DNA of 64,000 nucleotides, from the NCBI GenBank assembly GCA_011322445.1, contig DRMV01000032.1, forward strand, positions 115,398 to 179,397. Reading direction: 5' to 3'. Source of the DNA: Chloroflexota bacterium. Its GTDB lineage: Bacteria; Chloroflexota; Anaerolineae; Anaerolineales; DRMV01. Shown in pieces: positions 31,168-41,307 of the stretch (the stretch's first letter is position 1; the number at the start of each line of letters is the position of its first letter). Under the pieces are notes generated by a model. It was given only the letters and a program-made list of their open reading frames with translations. It made no database searches and was not told the origin of the DNA. The translations under genes and the position numbers were made by a program.

Positions 31168-34100
31168 CTACTCGGCAATCGGCACGGTGAAATGGAAGGT
31201 GGTTCCCTGGCCCAACTTGGACTCAAACCAGATTTTGCCACCGTGCATCTCGACCAGGTTTTTGGTGATGTGCAACCCCAGCCCCGTGCCGGGGGCTTCG
31301 CGAGCCGCCCGGTTTTCCGAGCGGAAGAATTTCTGGAACACGCGCTGCTGGTCTTCCTCGCTCATGCCCAGCCCATTGTCGCGCACAGCCACATGAATCA
31401 CTTCCGGCGGGCCGTCTTCCTGCCATCGATTGGGCACATGTTCTACCAGAATTTCTATCTTGCCGCCCTCGGGAGTGTATTTGTGCGCATTGCTCACCAG
31501 GTTGGTCAGCACCTGTGCCATGCGTCCCTGGTCAGCCCACACCGGTGGCAGGTCGGCAGGCATGTGAACTTCCAGCGTCTGCTGCTTGGCCTCGATCTGC
31601 TGCTGCAACGAACTGACAACCTCGTCTACCACCTCGCGGAAATCCACTTTGCGGAAGTCCAGCGCCAGTTTGCCCGCCTCAATGCGGGAAATATCGCTCA
31701 AATCGGAAACCAGGCGGTTCATGCGTTCTACATTGGTGCGAATGACCTTGAGGAACTGGGCCTGGTTTTCGTTGATCGGCCCCACCGCCCCTTTTGCGAG
31801 CAAATCTGTGTAGCCGCGAATGGCCGTCATCGGCGTTTTGAGTTCGTGCGCCACAAAAGAGACAAACTCACTCTTGGTTTCGTTGGCGCGCTGCACCTCG
31901 GCATACAACTGAGCATTCGCCACCGCCACCGCAGCGTGGTCGGCCAGCCGCACCAGGAAGCGAATGGCCTCTTCGGCATACACCGTCGCGTCGTGGCTTT
32001 CGAGCACAATCAGGCCAATGACCTTGTCTTCCCGCTCGATGGGCACGACCAGTTGTGCCCGCGCCTCGCGGTGGATGAATCGCGAGCCGGTATCCCCTGC
32101 CACAATGCGCTGCGGCTGACGGCTTTCCACCGCCCGGCGCAACGCCGGGTAGCGTTCCAGCGGAATGCCCGTGCTGCGGAAGGCCCCCAGTTCACCCTGC
32201 ACGTAGCCGCGGTCGGCAATGATGGTCAGCGTTTCTTCCTGCCACAGCCCCACCAGGCCGGCCAGCGATTGCGTGCGGCGGGTCGCCCATTCCAGCGTGA
32301 CCTGCATTGCCCGGCGCACATCCAGGCTGGTATTGAGTTCGCGGTCGATGCGCTGCAACGCCGAAAGTTCTTCCACGCGGGCGGCCAGCGCCTGGTCGGT
32401 CATGGTGTAAAGGCGGGCGTTCTGAATGGCAACAGCCGCCTGGCCAGCAAAGGCCAGCAACAACTGCTCGTCATCGCGAGTAAATACCCCCCCTTCGGCC
32501 TTGTTGAGCACTTCAATGGCCCCAATGGCGCGATCCTGCACTACCATCGGCACAACCAGCGCCGAATGGGTCTCAAACCCTGTGCTCGCGTCCACCGAGC
32601 GGTCCCAATCGGGGTTGCGTCGCGTATCCTGCACCAGAATGGGCAACCGCTCTTTGATTGCACGCCCCACCAAACCGCTTTCCGGGGGGAGCCGTTTGCC
32701 GACCAGCCCTTGCCCGACCGGACCCACCACCACGTGGAAGACCAACTCGCCGGTCTCTTCATCCACAAGAAAAAGCGTGCCCGCCTCGGCGCGGAGCAGC
32801 CGCACGGCGCTGTGGAGGATCTGGTCAAGCAGAGCAGACAAATCGAGCGTCGAAGACAAACGCCGGGTAATCTGGTTCAGCGCCGCCAGTTGGGACGCCC
32901 GGCGGCGGCTTTCTTCCAACAATCGCGCTTTGACAATCGCACCGGCTGCCAGGTCGGCTACGGCATGCAGAAAAGCCATCTGCTCTTCGGTGTAGGTCAC
33001 CTCAGTGGATGTATCGGCCACCACAATGACGCCAATAGTCTCTGCACCTGCGTTAAGCGGCACGCCCATCCAGGCCAGCGCATTGGGCATCGCTGGAATG
33101 CCGCCCCGCCGTCGGCACGCCTCAGGGTAGTTATCGAAGCGCATCGGCACCCGGCGGCGGAAAACATCCCACGCGAGCGGCTTCTCGTCCGGCAACGGCT
33201 TACCTTCCTTCTCGCGCAGCCGCTCTTCGCCGTTGACCACGAAAGCAAAACGTAATTGCTGCGTGCCCTCATCCCACAGCAGAATGCGGAAATAATGCGC
33301 CTTGACCAGCCGCACTACCTGGGCATAGAGCAATTCCAGCAAGTCATCGAACACAATTGTGACGTTCACGCCGCGCGCAACCCGGGCGAGCGTATCCAAT
33401 TGTTCCAGTCGCCGCTCCAGGTCCGAAACAGTCTGGGCGCGTTCGATCGCCAGGGCTGCCTGACGCCCCAAATTTTCGAGGAAGTCCACTTCGGCGCTGC
33501 CATAGAGCCGGTCAACCCGAGGGCCCAGCGCCAGAAAGCCCACCAACCGCTCAGAGCCAGGCAGGGGCACGTAAAGCACGCTGCGCAGCACCGTCATGCG
33601 GGCCGTTTCAGAGGCCAGTTCAGGGGGCACGTCGTCAGGGCTAAAGAAATATGCCCCGCCAATCTTTTCCAAAAACCGCGGCAACGCGTCTTCCTGCCGC
33701 CAGGAAATTTCAGAAGTTGGCTCGCCATCCAGGCCGGGCATGGCTTGATAGCGCTCGGCCACGGCATTGTAGACAAAAATGTGGAAGGGGTAAGGGGCAA
33801 AAACTTCGGTGACGGTTTCTCGCACCAGGTCGGCCACTGCCGAAACGTTGGCCGCACCCACCAGCGCCCGCCCAAAAGCGTCCAATCGCCGCTGATAGGC
33901 CTGCTCGGTGCGGGCAAAAACACGGTCCACCCGCTGTCGCAGCCAACGCTCCAGCGGTGAGAAGAGCAACGCCACCACAAACGCCAGGCCGCCCAACACA
34001 AAGGGGTTGCGCGGGCGCACCGTCCCACGGAACAGCAGCACCACGCCCGCCACGACCAGGCCGTAGCCCACGGCAATGAAGGTGACTAAAATGGCATACG

Positions 34101-35184
34101 CCAACGCCCGGCGGGCCAAAACATCGGTGCGCACAGCGCGATAGCGCAGCATGGCGTAAGCCATGGCAAAGGGGAAAATGGCGGTAGGGAAGAGCGTCCA
34201 AAACGAAAAATGCGCCGGCAGCCCGAGCTGCGGCAACAGCATCCACACCACCAGCGGGCCAAACCCCACAACGAACCCGCTCAAAATAAACGCTGCCTGG
34301 GCCCGCGCGATGGGGAATTCCGAACGCCAGCGCACATACACCAACCGCCCCACAAAAAGCAGGGCCATCAGCGCATCAACCGCATAAATGTATTGCCGGG
34401 CATGAATGTAAACCCAGGGGTGCGCCGCGTTCCACACGTTCTTCCACGCATACACCACCAGCACCACCGTAGGCACGTGGAAAGCCCCCAACAACCACGG
34501 ATGCCGCCGCACCACGCGCGCCGGCCGCGGGAAAAGCAAGGCCAGCGTTCCCAACATCGCCCCACCCAGGCCAATAGCCAACAGCCACAGAAATTCAAAG
34601 CGATACGTGCCCCACACATCCAGCACGCCAGCCAACGCCAGCCCGATGGAAGCCGAAAAGACCGCAAACGCCCGCCCCAGCGCGTCATAGCGGCGGAAGA
34701 GGAAAACCCACACCCCCGCGAACACGAAGGCCATGCCCACCAGATAAAGGGCATAAAAATACAACCACCGCTCGTGAGCCGTAAAACGGCGGGCAACCAC
34801 TTTCACATCGGCCTGTCTGCCATCGGGCAACAGCACGGTAAGCGTCACCACATCCCCCACGCGGTGCTGCCGCAACAACACCTGAAAATCTCGGGCGTCA
34901 CGCAAGTGCTGACCATCCACCGCCTGGACGATGCTATCCACCTGCAAGTGCGCCGTGGTATCGGCGGCATACTGCGGGTCGCTCACAGTGCCGACCACCA
35001 GCGTGCTTTCCACAAACGCGCCGGTAAACGGCTGCTGCATCCAGCGCGTCACCACAAACGGCAACGCCGCCATCACCCCCACCACCATCAAAAGGTACGC
35101 CAGCACGCTCCACGGCAGCACCTTTTGCGCGACCACCGGGGGAAGGTACGAAAATGTCGAAGAACTCGTGACAGAACGCTTCAT
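31168..35184 (-). CDS. Giant membrane sensor histidine kinase: PDZ-like, multi-TM, four GAF, HisKA, HATPase
   Basis: A transmembrane segment (about residues 22-45) starts this 1338-residue kinase. A PDZ-like domain follows (about 60-140: VDSIVQAVDGQHLRD), then some seven to eight membrane spans (about 150-420) and four GAF-type domains (about 440-600, 615-790, 800-950, 965-1100). The HisKA H box is SFVAHELKTPMTAIRG, and the HATPase_c has NLVSNAHKYTPEGG (N box), VRDNGLGMSE (G1) and APGTGLGLHI (G2). It heads the FIST-queA run, with no response regulator near. The start at 35184 follows a promoter at 35221-35249. Confidence 0.92.
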   Translation of the reverse strand: MKRSVTSSSTFSYLPPVVAQKVLPWSVLAYLLMVVGVMAALPFVVTRWMQQPFTGAFVESTLVVGTVSDPQYAADTTAHLQVDSIVQAVDGQHLRDARDFQVLLRQHRVGDVVTLTVLLPDGRQADVKVVARRFTAHERWLYFYALYLVGMAFVFAGVWVFLFRRYDALGRAFAVFSASIGLALAGVLDVWGTYRFEFLWLLAIGLGGAMLGTLALLFPRPARVVRRHPWLLGAFHVPTVVLVVYAWKNVWNAAHPWVYIHARQYIYAVDALMALLFVGRLVYVRWRSEFPIARAQAAFILSGFVVGFGPLVVWMLLPQLGLPAHFSFWTLFPTAIFPFAMAYAMLRYRAVRTDVLARRALAYAILVTFIAVGYGLVVAGVVLLFRGTVRPRNPFVLGGLAFVVALLFSPLERWLRQRVDRVFARTEQAYQRRLDAFGRALVGAANVSAVADLVRETVTEVFAPYPFHIFVYNAVAERYQAMPGLDGEPTSEISWRQEDALPRFLEKIGGAYFFSPDDVPPELASETARMTVLRSVLYVPLPGSERLVGFLALGPRVDRLYGSAEVDFLENLGRQAALAIERAQTVSDLERRLEQLDTLARVARGVNVTIVFDDLLELLYAQVVRLVKAHYFRILLWDEGTQQLRFAFVVNGEERLREKEGKPLPDEKPLAWDVFRRRVPMRFDNYPEACRRRGGIPAMPNALAWMGVPLNAGAETIGVIVVADTSTEVTYTEEQMAFLHAVADLAAGAIVKARLLEESRRRASQLAALNQITRRLSSTLDLSALLDQILHSAVRLLRAEAGTLFLVDEETGELVFHVVVGPVGQGLVGKRLPPESGLVGRAIKERLPILVQDTRRNPDWDRSVDASTGFETHSALVVPMVVQDRAIGAIEVLNKAEGGVFTRDDEQLLLAFAGQAAVAIQNARLYTMTDQALAARVEELSALQRIDRELNTSLDVRRAMQVTLEWATRRTQSLAGLVGLWQEETLTIIADRGYVQGELGAFRSTGIPLERYPALRRAVESRQPQRIVAGDTGSRFIHREARAQLVVPIEREDKVIGLIVLESHDATVYAEEAIRFLVRLADHAAVAVANAQLYAEVQRANETKSEFVSFVAHELKTPMTAIRGYTDLLAKGAVGPINENQAQFLKVIRTNVERMNRLVSDLSDISRIEAGKLALDFRKVDFREVVDEVVSSLQQQIEAKQQTLEVHMPADLPPVWADQGRMAQVLTNLVSNAHKYTPEGGKIEILVEHVPNRWQEDGPPEVIHVAVRDNGLGMSEEDQQRVFQKFFRSENRAAREAPGTGLGLHITKNLVEMHGGKIWFESKLGQGTTFHFTVPIAE

Positions 35185-35220
35185 CGTTTCAAGCCTGAGG
35201 CGGGGAAGGAATTTTCCTCT

Positions 35221-35249
35221 ATTGTATGCGCGGCCAGGGAAAGTGGCAA
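35221..35249 (-). promoter_or_regulatory. Promoter of the histidine kinase-FIST-queA operon
   Basis: On the minus strand TTGCCA (35249-35244), 17 bases and TACAAT (35226-35221), about 37 bases before the ATG. Spacing and boxes fit sigma-70 well. Confidence 0.75.
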
Positions 35250-35304
35250 GGATGGGCAACCGATTGGCACACAGTTGCCCTCAGAGGCGACACCCGAAAG
35301 GGTT

Positions 35305-36678
35305 TTACAGTTCCCAGGCGGTGCTATCGGCGGCTTCCCACCGCTGGCGATAGGCCACCTCGGCCCAGCGTTCGGGGCGGAAGGCCGCGGCGTAGGGCGG
35401 CAGGGGTTCGCCGGTGAGGTGGGCGGCGAGCAGGTCGGCGGCGCCCTGGGAACCCATGATGCCGAAGCCCGAAAGCGCGCCGACCACGTACGCGCCTTCC
35501 ACGGCTAACGGCCCCACCACCGGGCGGTTGTCGGGCATTTTGACGTAGTAGCCGCCGTCCACCACGGGGCGGGGCAGGCGCTGCAGGTAAGGCCGCATGG
35601 CGGGCAGCATGGTGCTCAGGCCGCGCAGCACCGCTTCGGGATAAAAGGGGTCGTCGGGCACGGGGAAGCGGGCGGTTTCCAGCGGCAGGGCGTTGTATTC
35701 CCACAGGCCAATGACCATGCGGCTGCCGCCTTCCCCCTCGGGGCGGGTGTGCACCCCGCCGGGGAATTCGTCCAGCAGGAAGGCCGCCCCGGGGTCGGCG
35801 GCCAGAACAGCACGCTCGTCGTCGCTCCACGGCAGGCGCTGGGGGTCGCTCCAGATGAGCAGGGGCGCAGCGCGGGGCACCGCGCCCAGCCGGTCGTCGA
35901 AGGCCACTTTCAGGTGCCGCTCGTACACCACAAGCAGAGCCACGCCTAAGGCAGCCGCGCTTTCCCGCAAGAAGGGACCGACAGCGAGCACCAACGCCCC
36001 CGTAGGCACCCGCTCGCCGGTGCTCAGGGAAACCGCCTCCACCCGCCCGCGGCGCACTTCTGCGCCCGTGTAGCGTGCCTGCACTAAGCGCACGCCGCGG
36101 GCGCGGGCTTCTTCCAGCAGCAGGGTACCGTAGGTGTGCGCGCTTAGCCACCCCGCGCGGCGGACGTGCAGCGCGGCCACCGCCCGCGGGCTGACATAGG
36201 GGAAGGCGCGGTGCACCGCCTCGCCCAAAAGCAGGTCGGCGCCGTCAGGCTGGCCGTGGAAGCCGCGGGGCGGTGCGGGGCGGTAGGTTTCGAGGGTGGT
36301 GTGTTCCCGCAGGGGGCCGGCGCCAAAGGCTTCGGCTGCAGCCGCCGCCCGCCGCCAGGCTTCCACCCGCGCGGGGTCCGCGGTGAGGAACAGATAGCCG
36401 CGACGGTTGAGCAGAAAGCGGTTGCCGTGCGCGTCGGCCAGGGCTTCCAGCAGGTCAATGCTGCGGCTCATCAGCCCGACCATTGCACCGTCGGGGCCGG
36501 GCCACCAGTTGCGGTAGGCTTCGGTGGATTTGTCGCTGGTAAGCGAAAGGGGCGGGCGCGAGTCCACCAGCAGGACATCGCGCACGCCCCTTTTCACGGC
36601 GAGGTGGTAGGCCGTTGCCACGCCGGCGATGCCCGCGCCGACGATGACAACGCTGGGGGAGCGGTGTAAGTTGGCCAT
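35305..36678 (-). CDS. FAD-dependent oxidoreductase, DAO/glycine-oxidase-like
   Basis: This 457-residue flavoprotein begins with the FAD dinucleotide-binding motif VVIVGAGIAGVATAYHLAVKRG (about residues 11-32) and continues with the DAO-family middle and a C-terminal GGYYVKMPDNRPVVGPLAVEGAYVVGALSGFGIMGSQGAA (about 400-440). The family oxidises amines or amino acids such as sarcosine, glycine or dimethylglycine. The second partner subunits of multimeric sarcosine oxidase are absent. I start at the ATG at 36678; the frame extends upstream into a repeat, which I reject as coding. Substrate unknown. Confidence 0.82.
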   Translation of the reverse strand: MANLHRSPSVVIVGAGIAGVATAYHLAVKRGVRDVLLVDSRPPLSLTSDKSTEAYRNWWPGPDGAMVGLMSRSIDLLEALADAHGNRFLLNRRGYLFLTADPARVEAWRRAAAAAEAFGAGPLREHTTLETYRPAPPRGFHGQPDGADLLLGEAVHRAFPYVSPRAVAALHVRRAGWLSAHTYGTLLLEEARARGVRLVQARYTGAEVRRGRVEAVSLSTGERVPTGALVLAVGPFLRESAAALGVALLVVYERHLKVAFDDRLGAVPRAAPLLIWSDPQRLPWSDDERAVLAADPGAAFLLDEFPGGVHTRPEGEGGSRMVIGLWEYNALPLETARFPVPDDPFYPEAVLRGLSTMLPAMRPYLQRLPRPVVDGGYYVKMPDNRPVVGPLAVEGAYVVGALSGFGIMGSQGAADLLAAHLTGEPLPPYAAAFRPERWAEVAYRQRWEAADSTAWEL

Positions 36679-36727
36679 AATCGTAATCGTGGGGCCGTGT
36701 TTTGCGTGAAGGGGAAGGTTGTATGGA

Positions 36728-36901
36728 CGTCCTTCGACTTCGCACCCTTCGGGCGCTCCGCTCAGGACGTACTTTACTTTGCATCTTCCGGATGCTCCGC
36801 TCAGGGCGTGGTTTGCTTCGCGCTGAGCGGAGCGACCACCGGGAGCGTAGTCGAAGCGCGCTTTTCCACTCACACGCCTTCGGCGCTCACTCAGGGCGCT
36901 T
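36728..36901. repeat. Left palindromic repeat cluster beside the GIY-YIG gene
   Basis: A 42-base palindrome-ended element (36728-36769) begins CGTCCTTCGACTTCGC and ends CTCCGCTCAGGACG. It is followed by a partial copy (CTCCGCTCAGGGCG, 36795-36808), an inverted copy (CTGAGCGGAGCG to GTAGTCGAAG, about 36822-36856) and another partial (CCTTCGGCGCTCACTCAGG, 36877-36895). The last one overlaps the 3' end of the GIY-YIG frame. The rest of the gap between 36679 and 36890 shows nothing else. Confidence 0.85.
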
Positions 36902-37217
36902 CCTTACTGCCTCTCCGCTTACGCCGCTCGCGGCGACGGCGCTCTTCCGTGACCAATTGATGCAGCGCCGCAAAATCGCCGCGAATCAGCGCCTCTTTCT
37001 TTGCCCGCCGCCAGCCTTTGATTTGGCGCTCCAACCGTAAGGCGTCTTCATAGGTGGAGACTTCCTCTGCCCAGACCAGTTTCACAGGCCGACGGGTATA
37101 GGTATAGGCACGAGGATCTGCGCCTCCCTGATGCTCCTGCAAACGGCGCTCAAGATTGGTTGTGACGCCGGTGTAGTAACTGCCATCCGCGCAAAGGAGG
37201 ATGTACACGTAAGGCAT
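36891..37217 (-). CDS. GIY-YIG nuclease family protein
   Basis: This 108-residue UvrC/URI-type nuclease domain has PYVYILLCADGSYYTGVTTNLERRLQEHQ (about residues 2-30; the GIY/YIG strands read YVY and YTG), then a conserved Arg in RRLQEHQGG and a Glu in SYEDALRLERQIKGWRRAKKEAL. Family enzymes cut DNA using Mg; this small single-domain type (COG2827) has no known cellular role. Palindromic repeats flank it on both sides, and its basic C-terminal tail (RRRRERRKRRGSKEAP) is translated from the repeat edge. I start at the ATG at 37217; a GTG two codons upstream is possible. Confidence 0.88.
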   Translation of the reverse strand: MPYVYILLCADGSYYTGVTTNLERRLQEHQGGADPRAYTYTRRPVKLVWAEEVSTYEDALRLERQIKGWRRAKKEALIRGDFAALHQLVTEERRRRERRKRRGSKEAP

Positions 37218-37243
37218 AATCACAATCCAAGATGCCGGGTAAG

Positions 37244-37365
37244 CGTCCTTCGACTTCGCGCCCTTCGGGCGCTCCGCTCAGGACGTTGGCCTTTCCTGCT
37301 CAAAGCCACGTCACACGCCCTGAGCGGAGGGCTGAGCGCAGCGAAGTCCGTAGTCGAAGGGCGTG
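37244..37365. repeat. Right palindromic repeat cluster beside the GIY-YIG gene
   Basis: A 42-base element (37244-37285) is identical to 36728-36769 except for one base. Downstream is an inverted copy with 7-bp matching ends (CACGCCC 37314-37320 with GGGCGTG 37359-37365) that contains CTGAGCGGAGGG and GTAGTCGAAGGG. The two clusters bracket the nuclease gene and point in both orientations. Confidence 0.88.
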
Positions 37366-37378
37366 CGTTGGCAAAACC

Positions 37379-38503
37379 TCAGGAAGCCAAAATCTCCTTC
37401 AGCGCCGCCAGCAGCAAGGTGACGTTTTCGCGGCGGCTGCTGAAGCCCATCAGGCCGATGCGCCAGATTTTCCCCTTCAGGGGGCCAAAGCCGCCCGCGA
37501 TTTCAATGTTGTACTCGTTCAGCAGGCGGCGGCGCACCGCGGCTTCGTCCACACCTTCGGGCACCAACGGGGTGGTAAGGGTGGGCAGACGGTGTTCGGC
37601 GGGCACTAACATTTCAATGCCCATCGCCTGCAAGCCTTCCCACAGCAGCAGTGCGTTCTCGCGGTGGCGGCGGAAACGGGCGTCCAGCCCCTCTTCGGCC
37701 ACCAGCCGCAGGCCTTCCCGCAGAGCGTAGTTCATGCTAATGGGCGCGGTGTGGTGGTAGGTGCGCTCGCTGCCCCAGTATTTTTCCACCAGCGACAGGT
37801 CAAGATACCAGTTCGCCACCGGCGCGCTGCGGGAATGAAGCACCGCGAGGGCGCGCTCGGAAACCGTCAGCGGCGCAAGGCCGGGCGGCACGGAAAGGCA
37901 TTTCTGCGTGCCGCTGTAGGCGACGTCCACGCCCCAGGCGTCGATTTCCACCGGCACGCCGCCCAGCGAGGAAACCGTATCCAGCACCAGCAGCGCGCCG
38001 TGGTCGTGGGCCGCGGCGGCGATTTCCCGGATGTGGGGCTGGAGCGCGCCGGTGGAGGTTTCCGCATGGACGAGAGCGAGCAGTTTGTACTTCCGCCGCC
38101 GCAGCGCCATCCTGATTTCGTCGGGGTCGAACACTTCGCCCCACGGGCGTTCCAGGGTGTCCACTTCCGCGCCATAGCGGGAGGCCATATCGGCGAGGCG
38201 CATCCCAAAGTAGCCGTTGATGGCGATGAGCACCGCGTCGCCGGGTTCGATGAAGTTGCACAGCGAGGCTTCCATGCCCGCGCTGCCCGTGCCGGAAACC
38301 GGGATGGTGACGCGGTTCTCGGTTTGGAAGACATAGCGCAGGAGTGCCTGGACGTCGTTCATGATGGCGAGGAAGTCGGGGTCAAGATGCCCGACGAGGG
38401 GCATCGCCAGCGCGCTCAGCACGCGCGGATGCACCATACTGGGGCCGGGCCCCAGCAGGATGCGGGGATGGGGGTTGAGGGAGGGGTAGGTTTGAGAGGG
38501 CAT
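37379..38503 (-). CDS. Alanine-glyoxylate/serine-pyruvate aminotransferase family enzyme
   Basis: This 374-residue PLP-dependent class V aminotransferase has LLGPGPSMVHPRVLSA (start motif of the AGT/SPT family), the PLP Asp in LLVLDTVSSLGGVPVEID (about residues 172-190) and the Schiff-base Lys in AYSGTQKCLSVPPG (about 200-213). The family moves an amino group between alanine or serine and glyoxylate or pyruvate. It could instead act on related substrates such as phosphoserine or ureidoglycine. It is preceded on its 5' side by a repeat-rich spacer. Confidence 0.9.
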   Translation of the reverse strand: MPSQTYPSLNPHPRILLGPGPSMVHPRVLSALAMPLVGHLDPDFLAIMNDVQALLRYVFQTENRVTIPVSGTGSAGMEASLCNFIEPGDAVLIAINGYFGMRLADMASRYGAEVDTLERPWGEVFDPDEIRMALRRRKYKLLALVHAETSTGALQPHIREIAAAAHDHGALLVLDTVSSLGGVPVEIDAWGVDVAYSGTQKCLSVPPGLAPLTVSERALAVLHSRSAPVANWYLDLSLVEKYWGSERTYHHTAPISMNYALREGLRLVAEEGLDARFRRHRENALLLWEGLQAMGIEMLVPAEHRLPTLTTPLVPEGVDEAAVRRRLLNEYNIEIAGGFGPLKGKIWRIGLMGFSSRRENVTLLLAALKEILAS

Positions 38504-38515
38504 AGGGTTTTGGGA

Positions 38516-38625
38516 ATTGGGGGATTGGGGGATTGGTTACTTGGTTGGTTACCTGGTTACTTGGGTAAGGAGTGCAACCAGGTAACTATGTAACCAGGTA
38601 ACTATGTAACCAGGTAACCAGGCAA
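38516..38625. repeat. Spacer of short GGTTAC(C/T)TGG words in inverted arrangement
   Basis: The 122-base gap consists almost entirely of 7-10-base words. On the left are TTGGGGGATT and GGTTACTTGGTTGG, then GGTTACCTGGTTACTTGG. On the right is the complementary CCAGGTAACTATGTAA, repeated two to three times. The two halves could pair into a long hairpin (about 38535-38565 with 38577-38622). No gene and no T-run terminator is evident. Confidence 0.75.
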
Positions 38626-40635
<2,010 letters not shown>

Positions 40636-40661
40636 AGAGCACCTCCGGGGGAGGAGGGAAA

Positions 40662-40733
40662 TGGCGAATGGCGAGTTAGGGAGGATAGGAAGGATAGGAA
40701 GTTAGGTTCCTATCTCCCTATCCTCCTAACCTT
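40662..40733. repeat. Intergenic inverted repeat built from TAGG(G/A)AGGATA words
   Basis: The 104-base gap between DUF35 and the synthetase reads GTTAGGGAGGATAGGAAGG on one side and TCCCTATCCTCCTAACC on the other. The halves form an imperfect hairpin around 40695-40710. No T-run follows. It is of the same general type as the spacer at 38516. Confidence 0.72.
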
Positions 40734-40739
40734 GCCTAT

Positions 40740-41294
40740 CTACTCTTCCGCGGGAACGAAGTACACATCCGTGGGCTTGAACTTGCTCAGGCGGCGGAAT
40801 TTGGCTTTCACTTTCATCCCAATCCAATCCAGGCTGGCGTCGTTGGGATCAACGCCGATCATGCGGCCTAAGAACAGCGTATCGGCGCCCTCGAATTCCA
40901 CCAGCACCAGCACGAAGGGCGTTTCGGGGAGGAAGGCTTCCGAGCCAAAGTGGCAGACGGTAAAGGCGTGAATTTTGCCTTCCTGGGGAAGCACCACCCA
41001 ATCGTTTTCCTTGCCGGTGTACATGTCGTGGCCGCGCGGGGTGGCGTAGGTGTAGCCGGTTTCCGGCTGGCGGGAACCCAGCAGCACCTTGTTGGCAACG
41101 CCCGCGAACCACGGCGAATCCTGCCCGTAGGAGTGGATGTAGTTGATGCTGTACGGGCTTTTGACGATGATGGGGCGCATCTTCTTCAGGTCTTGCAGCG
41201 CCTCAGGCGTCAGTTCGCTGGGGAAGGGCACATTATAGATAATCGCCCCGTCCTCCGTTTCTTCCATTTTGCGTTTGATGGGTTTGTCGCTCAT
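40740..41294 (-). CDS. DUF35/OB-fold (ChsH2-like) acyl-CoA-associated protein without zinc ribbon cysteines
   Basis: This 184-residue protein is the type encoded next to SCP-x-like thiolases and lipid-transfer thiolases, where it forms a complex with the thiolase. The OB part has CHFGSEAFLPETPFVLVLVEFEGADTLFLGRMIG (about residues 108-142) and a basic C-terminus. The N-terminal zinc ribbon position reads VLLGSRQPETGYTYATPRGHDM, and the usual CxxC pairs are absent. The ATG at 41294 lies 13 bases after the thiolase stop. An upstream longer frame was rejected as it runs through the thiolase. Confidence 0.82.
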   Translation of the reverse strand: MSDKPIKRKMEETEDGAIIYNVPFPSELTPEALQDLKKMRPIIVKSPYSINYIHSYGQDSPWFAGVANKVLLGSRQPETGYTYATPRGHDMYTGKENDWVVLPQEGKIHAFTVCHFGSEAFLPETPFVLVLVEFEGADTLFLGRMIGVDPNDASLDWIGMKVKAKFRRLSKFKPTDVYFVPAEE

Positions 41295-41307
41295 CGTCTT
41301 CCTCCGA

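Noticed and set aside
36679..36873. Upstream extension of the FAD oxidoreductase
   Set aside because: It is translated from palindromic repeats. The FAD-binding motif begins close after the ATG at 36678.
38516..38625. CRISPR-like repeat array
   Set aside because: Units are 7-10 bases with no unique spacers of regular length, and there are no cas genes nearby. The same goes for 56362-56425.
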